Assembly (NCBI GenBank): GCA_006937955.1
Contig: SSNP01000031.1
Coordinates: 1,313,718 to 1,377,717, forward strand
Direction: 5' to 3'
Length of the DNA stretch: 64,000 bases
Source: Pachypanchax playfairii
Lineage: Eukaryota; Chordata; Actinopteri; Cyprinodontiformes; Aplocheilidae
Shown here one piece after another: positions 39,256 through 51,967 of the stretch. Every line of letters begins with the position of its first letter. Within the stretch, counting starts at the first letter, position 1. Both the position numbers and the translations under genes were made by a program. The notes beneath the pieces were generated by a model. It was given only the letters and a program-made list of their open reading frames with translations. It made no database searches and had not been told where the DNA came from.

Positions 39256-39439
39256 ATTAATTTAGACTAATAAGTTTATTTTACAACAGTATTAAACATT
39301 AGCCTTTTTATTATCCATTAAATGACAGGTAACGTTTGCCGCTAGCAAGCTAGTTAGCTTACCTATCCATGAGAAAAGTTGCCATTTCCGTATGAGTTTT
39401 GATACTGTGAAAATTTTTTATTTGGGTGCATCTATTGTA

Positions 39440-40190
39440 GCTTCACCTTCTGGTTTTTGATCTGGTCGCTCCTCTTCTGTAACCTTGAGCTGCAAGACGG
39501 ATTCTCGCGAGATTTGGAGTTTTCCAAACCCACGAAAATCCATCTTGTACTGCTCCATTGACAACCATCTGTTTCGGTCAAAAAAACATTTGCACCAATC
39601 ATGTGTTAGCATTGTGCTTTGGGGCGGGTGTTCAAAACCGACAAAGCAAAACAAACATGGCTGCGACGGTGGATGTACGTATAAAAGCGGATATTTAATC
39701 TGTTTTAGGAGAACTAGAGATAATTTCTTCATTGAAAAATGAGTGAAGGTAAGAACTTTGTGAATTTCCTGATAGTAAAGATGTGTTTTGCTTTTCTTAG
39801 TAGTAACGATGTGTGTGTTTTTCTCCCAAATGGAGTTGCAAGAGCTTGATTTACTGTGATTGGCTAAAAACAAATCATCAAAGGCAGACACTTGCCGGCT
39901 CGTCCTCCAATCAGCTTAAAATATTATATCAGATGTCCCTCCCTTTTATGAACGGTTTCAAATGGAGCGGCTCCAGATGTATGTGTGTCCCCGAATTGAG
40001 AAGAGGCGGGGCTACACATAGATCTGTCAGAGCCGGGTTACCTCTTCTGAGAAGGATAACAAAATCTCTGACGCTCTGAAGCAGCTGCTCGACTTGCCGA
40101 CTCCGCCTATTTCCACAGTACCATCTTTGGTCTATTTACCTTATTAGGCAAGGGTGCCGCAATTGGCTGGTAGATGTAAACATAATGCCA
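39440..40190 (+). mobile_element. unclassified transposon-like segment
   Basis: The segment combines TCTCGCGAGA (39504-39513), ATGGCTGCGACGG, TATAAAAG near 39680, and a short ATG frame (M-S-E-G) ending at a GTAAGAAC donor near 39750. CCAAT-type and ATTGGC words are frequent. This mix is typical of promoter-bearing DNA transposons in fish. I could not find matching terminal inverted repeats, so class and limits are open. A 157-codon minus-strand frame (39418-39891) overlaps but is unlike any known protein. Confidence 0.3.
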
Positions 40191-40554
40191 ACGTTGTGCC
40201 CATCAAAATCAATATCTTATTTTATTTTAATTCAAATTTCATTTTCAAACGAAATGTTGTACTTTCATTCTACACCCCTCTACTGTGGAGGTATTATATT
40301 TTTAAATATTGCTTTTTATGAAATTGTTCCATATTCAACCTTTAAATATCCCATCAGACACAGGCAGATTCAGAGGAAGTGGGCGTGGTGGTTCAGGCGG
40401 TTCGGGGTATTTGTTGGATCAGTCTTACTGGATGAAACATGGCCTCTTGAGTTGGTTAATATCCTCTTGATGAACTTGTGGATCATGTCAGAGCTTTACC
40501 GCTGGGAGATGAAGAATGGATGAAGCTTCAATTAAGATGCATTTCTGTGAGGGT

Positions 40555-40815
40555 TTTATCTGTTGTGGGTTTTTTTCCCTTTGCAGCTAATAGTGTCTGA
40601 TTGATAGCGATGATCTTGAGCATGAGAGGTGTGCATTTCAGATGGACAGATAGAGCCTTTTGGAGGATTACTCACTAAAGTGCTCTACTGGAGCTTGTGC
40701 ATTTTGTGGTCATAATGGAGCGCCTGGGAGCCTCACCACTCGAGAGATTGTGTGGATTTATTATTAATCTGTTCCCGTCGCCATTACTGTACAGCAGAAA
40801 AATATGGGCCCAGCA
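40555..40815. other. CNE-like unique segment
   Basis: Unique DNA with TATTATTAATCTG, CATAATGG and GCTAATAG words and no supported frame. The overlapping plus-strand frames (40697-41292) run into CT-rich sequence and are not gene-like. Confidence 0.25.
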
Positions 40816-41049
40816 AAAAGGAAGAAATCCTTTTGTGGTGCCATCATCTGTCTCTTGTCTCCTCTGCTTCTGTCGTCTCTCCTGTCTTTATCGCTCATCT
40901 TCTTTCTCAGAGGACTGTGTCAGAAAGGAGCAAGAGGAGAGCCAGAGGAGATGCTCAGATCAATACTGCTCTCAGGAAATGGGCTTCCTCTCTCTGACTC
41001 GCCGTGTCTCCTTCTTCTGCTGCTGCCTGTCTTTTGTCTGACCATATCA

Positions 41050-43565
41050 GTCAATATCACAAGCAAACCAGATAAACAGCCACACTTAGCATGTCAAAGG
41101 GTGCATGACAGGCTCAGTGTGGCTGTAGTTTCCAAGAAATGTAGAAAGGAAATGACACAGAGTCTTTTATTTTTTAAAGCAAATTTCTGTGGCTGTTGGT
41201 TTTATTTTTTTATAGATTTACTGCGATACCTCAGAATTTATTTAAGATTTTACTCAATTCCCAGTATTTTTAACAAGTGTTTTCACATTTAGTTTATTTT
41301 GAAATGTGTATTTGAAATTTTATTGACATATTTATTCATTGATCAATGTATTTTTCTTTTGTTTCATGAAGTACTGATAATCGATTTTGGCCTTTTTCTG
41401 TCGTTTTTTTTAAGTTGATTGTCTGACGTCACTCACTGGAGCTCAAACTGTGTCTCCATTCAGAGTTATTTACTAAGCATCATATTTACTTGGTTAAATG
41501 TCTGCTTGTTATTTATTTATTTTAGAGATTTTTGACATTATTTTCACAAACGAGGCACAACTGTAGCCTCAAGATATTAACTTTATTACCTTACATTGTT
41601 AAAACAGTTCAGAGCAAAAACAGTGAATGTAATTGCATTAAAACACTTTTTAATACAGAAATGAATGGCTTTAATCAAACAGGGATATGGGAACAAAGTT
41701 GTTTTTTTGTTTGTTTGTTTTTCAAAAATACATATATAATGAAGGGTTTCAAAATGTTACTGAGAGCCAGAGTTGAGGAATTAAAATTTTAAAGAGTGTT
41801 TTGTTTTGAAACAATTAGAAAATGCTATAATGTTCATATTCAACCATCAGGTCCTTAAAACACGATCATTCAAAAGTACAAATTAGCTAAAGCTAACGAG
41901 AAAATTCAGTCAAGAAAGGCTCAAATTAAATAAACATGTTCTTGTCTTTTTGAATTCTCAGGAGCTGGCATTAAATAGTTTATTAACTTTATCCTTAAAA
42001 AAATTAATTAAACTTCTATACTACAAAGAATGTGTAACCTCTGATGAAGTGTTTGATTATGAATTTTTAATTAGATCTTTAGTTTATTGCTTGTTGTGAT
42101 ACTGGAGACTTTTTTCCAAATTTCACAACAGAATTTTACCTAAATGCAATTATAACGATGCAGTTGACCTTTATGCTTTTAAAAGCATTAAAAAAGTTCT
42201 ATACAGACAAAATATGCTGATTTAAGATGTAAAACAATTCTGTGAGATTAATGAAGTAAATGAGCAGACTAAGAGGAGAAGGTGCCTCGTCGACGGATAA
42301 GGGAATCCACGGTGGCGCTGAAGTTTTCTCTCTCTCCTTTCTGGCTGCAGCGCAGAGACTTTTCCACATTCCAACATAAGCAATAATTTACTGTCTAAAG
42401 CAGTTGTGTGTTTTGATTGTTGAGGAGATGAAGCTGCGGCCACAAGCTATGTGTCATCTGGAACAGCTTGCTGGTGTCAGGGATCGGAAACTGCATTAGT
42501 ATTATATCATGGAAGCATGTACTTTGTCAGATGTTTCTGGTGTAAGGTCACTGCAGAATGGCCAAAAATCATTGCAGGGAATCTCAAAGTATTTTCCCAC
42601 ACTGTTGTTCGTCATTGCTGTGCAGAAACATGTCTGTGTGTTTGTGTTTGTGTGGAAAGGTAAGTGTTATAACCAGGAAAGATGTCAAGGCTTCCATCTT
42701 TCTTTTACACACTCCCAAAACACTATCTTTCATATGAGGAAGCTGTTACTGACAGATTAGCTTCACCATGGAGGGGCGTGACTGTGCCATTGACTATCAT
42801 CCAATCCAACGTGACCTGGCATTGACAGCCAGCCAGCCACCACTCCCAGAACCCTCCGGTCTGCCAACGGGACCTCACATGACGGGACCAACTGTCACCA
42901 CACATGCTCTTGATCTTCCTCGAATCTGTTCACTTGTGTCCAACAAACAATTCATCAATTTATCCTCATGATCTGAGGAGAACTCCTCTCTTTTGTTTTA
43001 TTTTCTTTTTTAATCTGCACAAAAAATTTGCTTATTGTAATTTCATCCCCTTTTTCTTTGATAATTCAAGGACACGCTTTGTGCTAAGCTAAGTGCTGGA
43101 GCTTTTTTTCCAACAAAAAAAAAAAAAAAAAAACAAGAATAAAAGTGAAAAGACGTCCCTCTTTCCCTTTTGCTCACAATTAAAAACACTCAGCGTTACT
43201 AACAAAGGATTTTCCACAGGTGCACAAACATCATCACCCTCTTTGTTGCAGCCTGCACTGACTCGACTGATGACTCGTGCTTTTTTGTATCCACAGCACC
43301 TGGTTTTCAGTTCTATTTGTTTCTAAATACGGCAGTTCAGAGCAACATATTCACGCAGCCTTAAGCTTCTGATGAACAGCAAACACCCTGTTTGTTTTGG
43401 ACATGAACTAAAGAACATCCTGGCTTCAGCTGGATCTTTTCAGATAAGATAATGCAATTCAATATAAACCTGCAACACTTTGTTCCAAGTCGCACGCAGC
43501 TGAGGATTTGGACCCGAGATCGTGTGCAGCTTCTCGCAAGCATCTTCTCATAATTTTCTGTTTTT
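41050..43565. other. intergenic AT-rich stretch, no gene recognised
   Basis: AT-rich unique DNA with homopolymer runs, including A19 at 43115-43133. No open frame has family resemblance. Confidence 0.5.
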
Positions 43566-43569
43566 GTGT

Positions 43570-44161
43570 TTAAAGAGGCCCTTCCATTAAAAACGTTTTT
43601 TCTGAGGTTTCTGTTGAATATTTTAGCTCCACAGGTGTTCTTACCTTCATAGTGGGTGTGAAAACAGGTCAACAACTTCTCTTTCAGTTTTAATCTCTCA
43701 AACTACGCAGGTGGTGATTACACCCGAGTTCTCCCGAGTCCGAACGGCCTGTATCTGTTTCGTCACAACTCCTTTGTTTGTTAGTATTCATCAGCTCCTG
43801 CAGTTGAAACCACGCCTAGCATGCTGCTGGCTAAAAGCTGTAGCATAACGTAGCAAACAGGAAGAGGTACGTCTGACGTTGCCATGCACAGTGGGGAAGG
43901 AAACAGTATACCTTGCTCTCATAGGCTAGTTTGTTAGCCAATCAGAGTCCAGCAAATTCGAACAATGAATATGAACGAGCTGCTGACGAAGCAGCCTGAC
44001 GGAAGGAACCAGAACCACCCGAATTTTAACACAGACAGATTGAAAGGTCTGTTAATCAGTGTTTCCTGACGTTTTTTAGATATAAAATGTTTCATATTAC
44101 AGGTTAATTCTTAAGAAATAACCACAAAGTTCCGGAAATGTGTATGAAATGGCTTCTTTAA
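43570..44161 (+). mobile_element. TTAA-flanked MITE, copy 1 (piggyBac-like non-autonomous)
   Basis: It begins TTAAAGAGGCCCTTCC and ends GGCTTCTTTAA, so both ends carry the inverted repeat AGAGGCC (one base changed at the right end) bounded by TTAA (43570-43573 and 44158-44161). The interior is over 80% identical by eye to the copy at 51409-51967, in the same orientation. It carries extra bases around 43866-43910 and 43990-44015. No transposase is present. The TTAA boundary is the hallmark of piggyBac insertions, though the termini lack the usual CCC start. Confidence 0.75.
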
Positions 44162-47100
44162 TGCAAAACAAATCCCTAAATACTTGTGATATCAAGAGTT
44201 TATGTTAAACGTTCTACAGCGTTTCATTGTGGGGTTTTCGTGTGGACAAAGACATTTCTATAAACAATCATCTGTAAAGATGATTTAAAGTTATTTTTGC
44301 AAAAAATTGATTCTGTGTGGAAAATACCTAAGAGCATCATCCTGTGTGAGTCATTGGCTGGGGGTGGGGGTGCGGGTGGGGGGTTGTTGTTTTGTTACTT
44401 CTCCATCCACTCATTTAAAGCAACTGGAACACATTTTGTCTTTTTTTTTTTTACAAGCTGCTTGTAACAAAGGGTTTAAAAATCCAGCTTAAAATGAGTT
44501 ATTTGCTAAGTTGTCTGCTGCGTGTCGAAACACTGGAACAACTTCATATGTTAAATTTAAATGGCCAAACATTTAGTTCTGGGCAGAAAACGAGTGAAAG
44601 GGCATCAAAGTCCAAACTAAAACTTGAAAAACCTTCAAAAATTTCGAACAACTTTTCATCAAGGGCACTTTAGAAGATCAGAAGAAATTCAACCTACTTG
44701 GAAGCCAAACTGACCTGTCTACATGTATGTTCTTTAGACTCACATGCTAAAACTTTTTTACATTATACTCCTTATTCTACTTAATGTAAGTCTCGCAAGC
44801 GAGGTTTTAGACAAACAAATAAATAAATCAAACCCTCCGTCTCTCCTTTCTGTCTCTGGGTGTCCCTCTGGAAATGATTAGAGCTGTTGGTGCAGCCTGG
44901 AACCATTACTGATGTACACTGATGAAGTCCCATTTGTTTGAAGTGCAAGCACTCCGTCTAAACAGTGTATGAGCATGAGTGAGTGTGTGTGTCTTCTTTC
45001 CCTCCTCCTTCAGTCTAGTCTCACACCACTAAAGACTCATTGCAGGGAGGAACTGGAAATAAACTTGTGGGGAAACCTGATCTCTCTGAAGTGTCGGACT
45101 GGCAGTTTAAACTGTTGCCGGTCATCAAATACGTGTCATCGACCCCTAATTCACGTCTAAGTGTTTTCTCAGGCAGCAGACGCGCCCTGCTGCGCCGCTC
45201 CTCCTCGCTCTGATATTTGTTTGGCCACTCTGACGGAAAGTGAGTAAAATGTTGTCGAGTTGCAGACTTTCAGATGAATTCTCTGAATCTGGAGCGTATC
45301 GACGGAGTGTTGATGTTATTCGTGGCAACTGTTCTCTCAACAAACGGCGCATCTGGTTCAGGTTTTTGATTTTTAAAAAAAAGGAGGTCGTTTTCAAGCT
45401 GGTCTGTTTTTATTAGTGAGACAGCTGCGTGTGTTCTCTGGTGAAGTCAGACAAGTAAAAATGGTTGTTATTTGGACTCATTACCTCTTTTTTTTTTTGT
45501 TCTGTGTAAATTTACAGATTTTCAAAATAAAACATATTTCAAACTTTAAGATTTTGTTAATAAAATAACTTACTGTGATCATTAATATTTATGAATATAA
45601 AGTGTCAAACAGACTGTGAGAATTTTTCTTTTCTTTGAACAAAAAAAAAAAAGATGTTTTTTGTTTTTGTTGGTTTGTTTATTTCTGTGGGATTTTGTTG
45701 TTAATCGTCTTATAACCTAAAACATTTCTATTAGTGTTGTTAAAGGTTATTTTATAAAGCTCATTCAGATGAAGATGATCAGCTAAACTTTTTTTCCTCA
45801 ATTTCTTTTTAAATGACTGTAAAATTATTGAGTTTATATATAAATATCTTCTAGTTCTGTTAGATTAATGGCCTTTTAAAGTTGTTTGCTGTAATTAGTT
45901 GATTTTGGAACAATCTGGTCTCCACGTCATCTTACTTTGTTCCCACTTTCACTTCTTTTTGTATCTAAAGTTTTTCGTTTGCTGGTTCTTTGAATTGTTT
46001 CCTGCTGGTTTTCTTAAAGTTATTAAAATTCCCAGGATGTGTTAAGTCAGTAATTATCTGTCCCTGGTGTCATTAGTAGTTTTACTTCCTGCCCACATGG
46101 TTTCACCTGCATCTTCTGGTTTTTTCACAGCATGCAAATGCAATGCAATCTTGTATAATCACTGTGTTCTGCTCCTTTTTGCAGCCTTTGGTTTGTATTT
46201 TCAGCTGTTAAACTGTTTTTTTTTAAATCACCTGTTTTTGTTTTGTTTCATTTTGAGCACAACTTGTTCGTTTTATCTGTGTTCTGCCTTTGCAAGACTT
46301 CTCCACCAGCTTTCATTTTAACAACCAATCACCAGCAGAAATAAATACAGAACATCTTTGGTCTATAATTGGCTTATGATTAAGTTTGAGGCATTAACAA
46401 ATAAATCCAGTCTTCACTACAAAATACTGAATCCTGTAGATTATTTCAAAACCTTTTAACTAAAGAAGACGAGCAGAAATGTTTCAGCTCTGAGGTGGAA
46501 ATTTAATTCGACTTAATTATCTTTTTTTTTTTTTTTTTTACCAAATGTTGACTTTGAAGAAAATCAGAAGTGGTACAAGATTTTAAGTGAGATGTGTTAA
46601 AACTGTTTATTTTTTGGTCTTTATACAGTTAAATATCAGTTTAGTTCATCAGAAATGTGTCACACAGCTAAACTCAAGGCCATACTAAAGATAAAAAATT
46701 TAAAAAAACAAACGTAAAAGCATATTTATGAGCTGAGCTGAAAGGGTGAGCTTATCTTTTCTCTCTGTGCAAACAGCAGAAATCGATGGCGAATCACGAG
46801 AAGTTTAAACAAACACACAGAGTCGCCCTTTTCACTGTAACAGACCGGTGGATCAGCGGTTTGATCGGTAAGCTCATAATGACGGCTTTTCCCTTCATCG
46901 CTGACAAAATCCAAACTCGCTGCATAAACAGACTCAGTGCAGCCACTCAACCCTCGTCTGTCACCAAAAGCTAAAAAATCCATCTGTTTTGTGCCTGTCA
47001 GGACGAGAGAACCCCAAACTGCCCCACGTTCAGACATTTATTAGACAGCAGCAGCAACTCTTCTCTGAAAAAGCCTGCAGAAGGTCATGTTTCCTGTTTG

Positions 47101-50100
47101 AAAACAGTTTCTGATCATATCAGACTGAGAAGGTTTCCACGTGCAGCTTTCTGTTAATTTCACTTGCTGCAACTTTCACAACCCTCTGAATTAATTCTAC
47201 ACTAAAATCTGCCTAAAATTCCTCATTTGGAATCGCAGCATGCAGAAACATAGAATCTTTAGACTTTGTGATTCCAAAGACATTATCTGTCCAGCGCTTT
47301 GACCTTAATTTGTCTCTATAATGTGCAACTGTCAGCACTTCCACATGCTGTGAAAAAGACACCAGAGAGACTCGCTTCACTACTCTCGTGTCCTCAGAGA
47401 GACATTAAGTCACATTTGAAAATGAACGGATTAGAGCACACGGCGCGCTGGGGCTCCAAATGCATTCACCTGTCTACTATTCAAGTCTCCCCAACAGAAA
47501 ACAAAGCACAGCTGAGGCACTCAAGATGGCAAGAGATCAAATTACACTCCTGCGCCTCGTGGTTCATGCAAAAACGCATGCACACAAAACGTCGCGTGAA
47601 AGTATGTAGGAGGTCTGTGATCCATGAAATAAGGGCTGGAGGCCAGCGTGGAGGCTGCAGAGAGAGGAAGGGAGCGGCGTGATTGATGGCAGGGATCAGG
47701 AAGTTGGGCAGTTAGTGTTACAGGTAGCCGCGGGACATGGGTGGAGATTTGGGCTGAGAGTAGATAACAAGAGTGAGGCCAAAGAGAGAAGTTCCCATGA
47801 AGAAGAAAAGGGAAATGATTAAAGAAGATCCAGCAGTTTGAGGATACAGAGGAATGAAGTGAAGTGAGAAACAAAGACACATAAAGAGAGGAAGTGCATG
47901 ACACCGTGTGCCAGATGGGGCCGACGTACCTTCACTTTAAAATCAGGTTTGCAACATGATTCATGGTGTTTTTTCATAAACGTCCACAGATCACTGAGAT
48001 TTTACGAATCAAATCAGTCGAAGCTGGGGAGGTGAAGGAAGTTTCTCTTGTAAATGTGACTCAAGTATAAACATTTCGTTTTCCAAGACCACAATTTCCT
48101 GTTTTCCCAGGCGATTAGAGTGAAGTGTATGCCTGCGGGAGTCACGGCACGGTCATGTTTCCTCCTGAGCTTCAGACGGAGAACGTCAGACAGCTCCGAG
48201 CTGAGACCAGATTTAAACCTGACTTCATCAGGAGCACACTTTGTTTAATTTACCACCTAAATCTGTAGCTGCAAGTTCACGCAAAACTCCACGTCAGACA
48301 CAGATGTCTTTTTAAAAACGAGTAAATCTGTGTCCTAAAGCGAAACTCTTAGTCTTTATATTGTTTGGGTTTGACTTCTAGCTATGTTGCCATAATAAAG
48401 CAACTTTACCAGACTATGAATAATATCCTGATACTGAAGGAAGTTTCATTAACATACATTTTAAAGTATATTGTAGCTTCAGAAACATCTACTTCCAGAG
48501 CTGTAGTAATGTTAAATAACTCAGATTTTCTGTTATTTTATGCAGAAACTACATAATTCTATATTTTTTGCTATTATAGAGTATCTTTTTCTCTTTACAG
48601 AGATTTCAAGGTTTCATCTACACTGAAAGGTTTCTGACGATTGTCTGCTGGGAAGTTAGACACACCTGTACACACATAACCTGCATATTTTCCAGTCATG
48701 TGAACAAACGAAGCGATTAACAGGTTTTGTCGCGTTTAAAGTTAAAAACAACAAGCAAGAACAACAAGGATTTCCCTCCTGCATCCACCCAAAAATACAG
48801 AGCTGAATGTGTCTTAGTTAGATTACTGATGTTGCCTTCAAACGCTTACACCTGATGCTGTGAGATTACTGGACTGGTAAACCGACCCACCGGATGAATC
48901 GCTTGATCCCTGACTAAACACGTGGTTTTACCCAGACTGTGTCATCTTCCAGGCTTTTAGCAGCTACAATGAGCTGTCAGAGGAACATGATGAGTTGTCG
49001 GAAGAGGAAACTTTAGTCACTTCGTCTGTCGGAGATGAGCCTCGCTGAGTATTTTCTGATCCAATTTACTGTAATAACTCCAGCACTCTGTAAAGGCAGC
49101 AAGTGACAGTGTGCTATCTCTGTCTGGGTTTTTAATATCAACATTTCTTGCCTAGATAAAAGGACATTTGGAAGTCCTTAGAGACTCCCCTTATCAGATC
49201 GGTGCCTTTATTGGAGTTTCTCTGCTGCCTCCCTGTCTCGTTTTCTCCCTCTTTATCTCCCTCATTTCATCCGCTTCCCTCTATTCTCGCTTATCTGTCT
49301 TTTCTTCAGCAGCACTCACGTTTCCTATCACTGTTGCTGCTTCTTTGACTTCTTTTCTCACTGTGTTTTATCCGCTGATCATTTGTGGATGTGGAGAATT
49401 TTCTGTCGCTTTTGCACTTTAGTTTAAACTCCTCAAAAAAAAAAAAGAAACCTGAAAAAAAAAAGAACAGAAAGAGTCAAGGGAAAACAGAGCTGTGAGG
49501 TTACCTCGAAAGAGTTGGCCGTGCTGCACCCTTCGCCTCCCTCCTCTCCTCCATCCGTCTTTATCCCTCCTCCCCATCTTACCTCCCTGCTGTTTATTAC
49601 TACTGGTGTGTATTTGCATCCTTGTGGGTGTGTGAAAGTGTCTTTGTGTGAGTGTGTGTCAGTGCACAAGGGAAAAGCCCCGAAAGTTGGCCCCGTGACA
49701 AGTGACCCCCTTCTCTCCGACTCCCCGTCGCAGAAGCCATCAAGAAAAGCAGACAGTGCTGCGCACACAAAAAGAGAAAAAGGATCTGCAGAAAGAGAGC
49801 AGAGAAAGAGGACAAGGCCAGCTGTAAGCAGCACAATACGAACGAGAGCTTGGCAGAGACTCAAAGCTCAAAGCGGAGACCCCCCCCCCGCCTCTGCTGA
49901 TTTCCCCCACACCTCCCTGACAAATTAAAAACATTTGGCGCTGCAAAGCGTTGGGGAGCAAACGAGAGATGGAGGAAGAGAGCAAGGGATGGCAGGAAGG
50001 TGGGAGAGGAGCAGCGAGGGTAACAAGGCAGAGGACGGGATACGAAGAGGGGGCAACGAGAGGGATTAGGAATTAATGTGCTTCTGCACTGACTTAATCC

Positions 50101-51408
50101 TGATGATTACACCGAAATAAATCCAACCCAGCTCCACGTTTTTGGTTCTTCATTGGATGTTGGTGACAGATGCCGCAGGATGAAAAGCAATCTGAACTGA
50201 CTTCAGAATGATTTCATTGAGTGAGTAAAATGTTTTCCACGATGAGTTTTTAGCCAAAAGGAGTGGAAAAAAACATAAAAAAAGACAAAAAAAAAAAAAA
50301 AGAAGTCCATCCTGTGTAGGATACAAAAGAGTGGGTATATTGAAATTGACCGGTGAATCAGCAGATACCTGGATACTTCATGCACTCACAGCTGAACACA
50401 CTCCTACAAAAGTCACGCTAAGCTCCGTGCACGAAATATTTTACTTCAGAAATGCATGACAACGTGCCCCCTCATCTGGGGGGAAGCGTTTTCTTTTACA
50501 ACACCGGAGTTACTTTAGAGAGGATCGACGTTATTCCTTCCAGAAACATCAACTTATTCAATCCTGTCAAAAGATGTTAAAAATAGATCCGATAGTTCTT
50601 TTGAAACTGGATGTTTTCATTTCAAGTATAAACACATACAAACCTGAAGAAAGATGACACATCCTTTTCGTGCACGTTTACACATTTGCAGACGATAAAC
50701 AAGTTTTACTATATGTTCCTGAACAGATACGGATGCAACTTCTAATCCAAAATGAATTTCTCATGCTTGACAAAAGGATCATACTGTACACATCTGTATA
50801 TTAACATAAAGACTAATTGATGGCTAATGTTGGCAAATGCGTTCCAGATGTGCAAAGCTGTGAAGGAACAGTTCAAAATCACAGACACAGAATTAAATCT
50901 TGATGCAGATGCGCCAACAAAGCTTGAACATGGCAGTAAACTTTTTTTCACCATTATCACCTTCATCATACTGAATTAACCAAAATTCCTCCGAAATGAA
51001 ATGAAAACATCACGTTGAATCGCTCGCCATAAAGTCACAAAATATTATCAGCTCACACTTAAAGTATTCTGACCAGGACTTTGCTAACAGAGCCAACGAC
51101 TGTACCACAGATGTGTTTTTGTTTGGTAGATGGACAAATTACAGTCCTCGACCGCCACATTGGTCTAACTACACGAATTAACTTGAATTTTCTTAACAAA
51201 AATGAAATGAAAGGAATTTGGTTTTGGATCAGATTCTTGATCCTGTGGGTCTAAAGACTCGCACAGCTGTCAGAAAGGTGGCAGTTGTTAAATCAAGTGT
51301 CTTTTAACTTATTGCTGAAGTGAAGAAGTATCTTCCTGTGAAAGACCAACTGAAGGTTATTCTTGTTCTAATCTCTTCTCATCCAGATTAATGTGATGCT
51401 CTCTGTAC
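44162..51408. other. intergenic stretch, no gene recognised
   Basis: Mostly unique AT-rich DNA with T18 at 46522-46539 and A runs near 45642 and 50288. Opposing open frames at 47299-47904 (127 and 120 codons) and 49433-49928 (143 and 137 codons) lie in GA/CT-rich DNA and match no family. A strong quadruplex motif lies at 44360-44383. Confidence 0.5.
44360..44383 (+). other. G-quadruplex motif, canonical
   Basis: G5, T, G5, TGC, G3, T, G6: four G-tracts with loops of one to three bases. It lies about 200 bases from the right end of MITE copy 1. Confidence 0.7.
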
Positions 51409-51967
51409 TTAAAGAGGCCCTTCCATTAAAAACGTTTTTTCTGAGGTTTCTGTTGAATATTTTAGCTCCACAGGTGTTCTTACCTTCATAGTGGGTGTGA
51501 AAACAGGTCAACAACTTCTCTTTCAGTTTTTATCTCTCAAACTACGCAGGTGGCGATAAAACACAAGTTCTCCCGAGTCCAAACGGCCTGTATCTGTTTC
51601 GTCACAACTCCTTTGTTTGTTAGTATTCATCAGCTCCCGCAGTTGAAACCACGCCTAGCATGCTGCTGGCTAAAAGCTGTTAGCAAAAGACGTAGCAAAC
51701 AGGAAGAGAGAATGTCCTGTACAGTATACCTTGCTCTGATAGGCTAATTTGTTAGCCAATCAGAGTCCAGCAAATACGAATAAAGAATATTAATGAGTTG
51801 CTGCCCGAAAGCCTGACGAAACCACCTGAATTTTGACGCAGAGAGATTGAAAGGTCTGTTAATCAGTGTTTCCTAATGTTTTTTAAATATAAAATGTTTC
51901 ATATTACAGGTTAATACTTAATAAATAACCAAAAATTTATGAAATTTGTGTGAAATGGCCTCTTTAA
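51409..51967 (+). mobile_element. TTAA-flanked MITE, copy 2 (piggyBac-like non-autonomous)
   Basis: It starts TTAAAGAGGCCCTTCC and ends GGCCTCTTTAA, with TTAA at 51409-51412 and 51964-51967 and perfect AGAGGCC inverted termini. It is the second copy of the element at 43570, about 7.2 kb away in direct orientation and slightly shorter (559 versus 592 bases). Internal words shared by both copies include CAGGTGGYGAT, AACGGCCTGTATCTGTTTCG and CCAATCAGAGTCCAGC. Confidence 0.8.

Noticed and set aside
39418..39891. 157-codon minus-strand frame
   Set aside because: No family resemblance; it overlaps the unclassified element on the other strand.
49433..49928. Opposing frames of 143 and 137 codons
   Set aside because: Composition-driven frames in CT/GA-rich DNA without homology.
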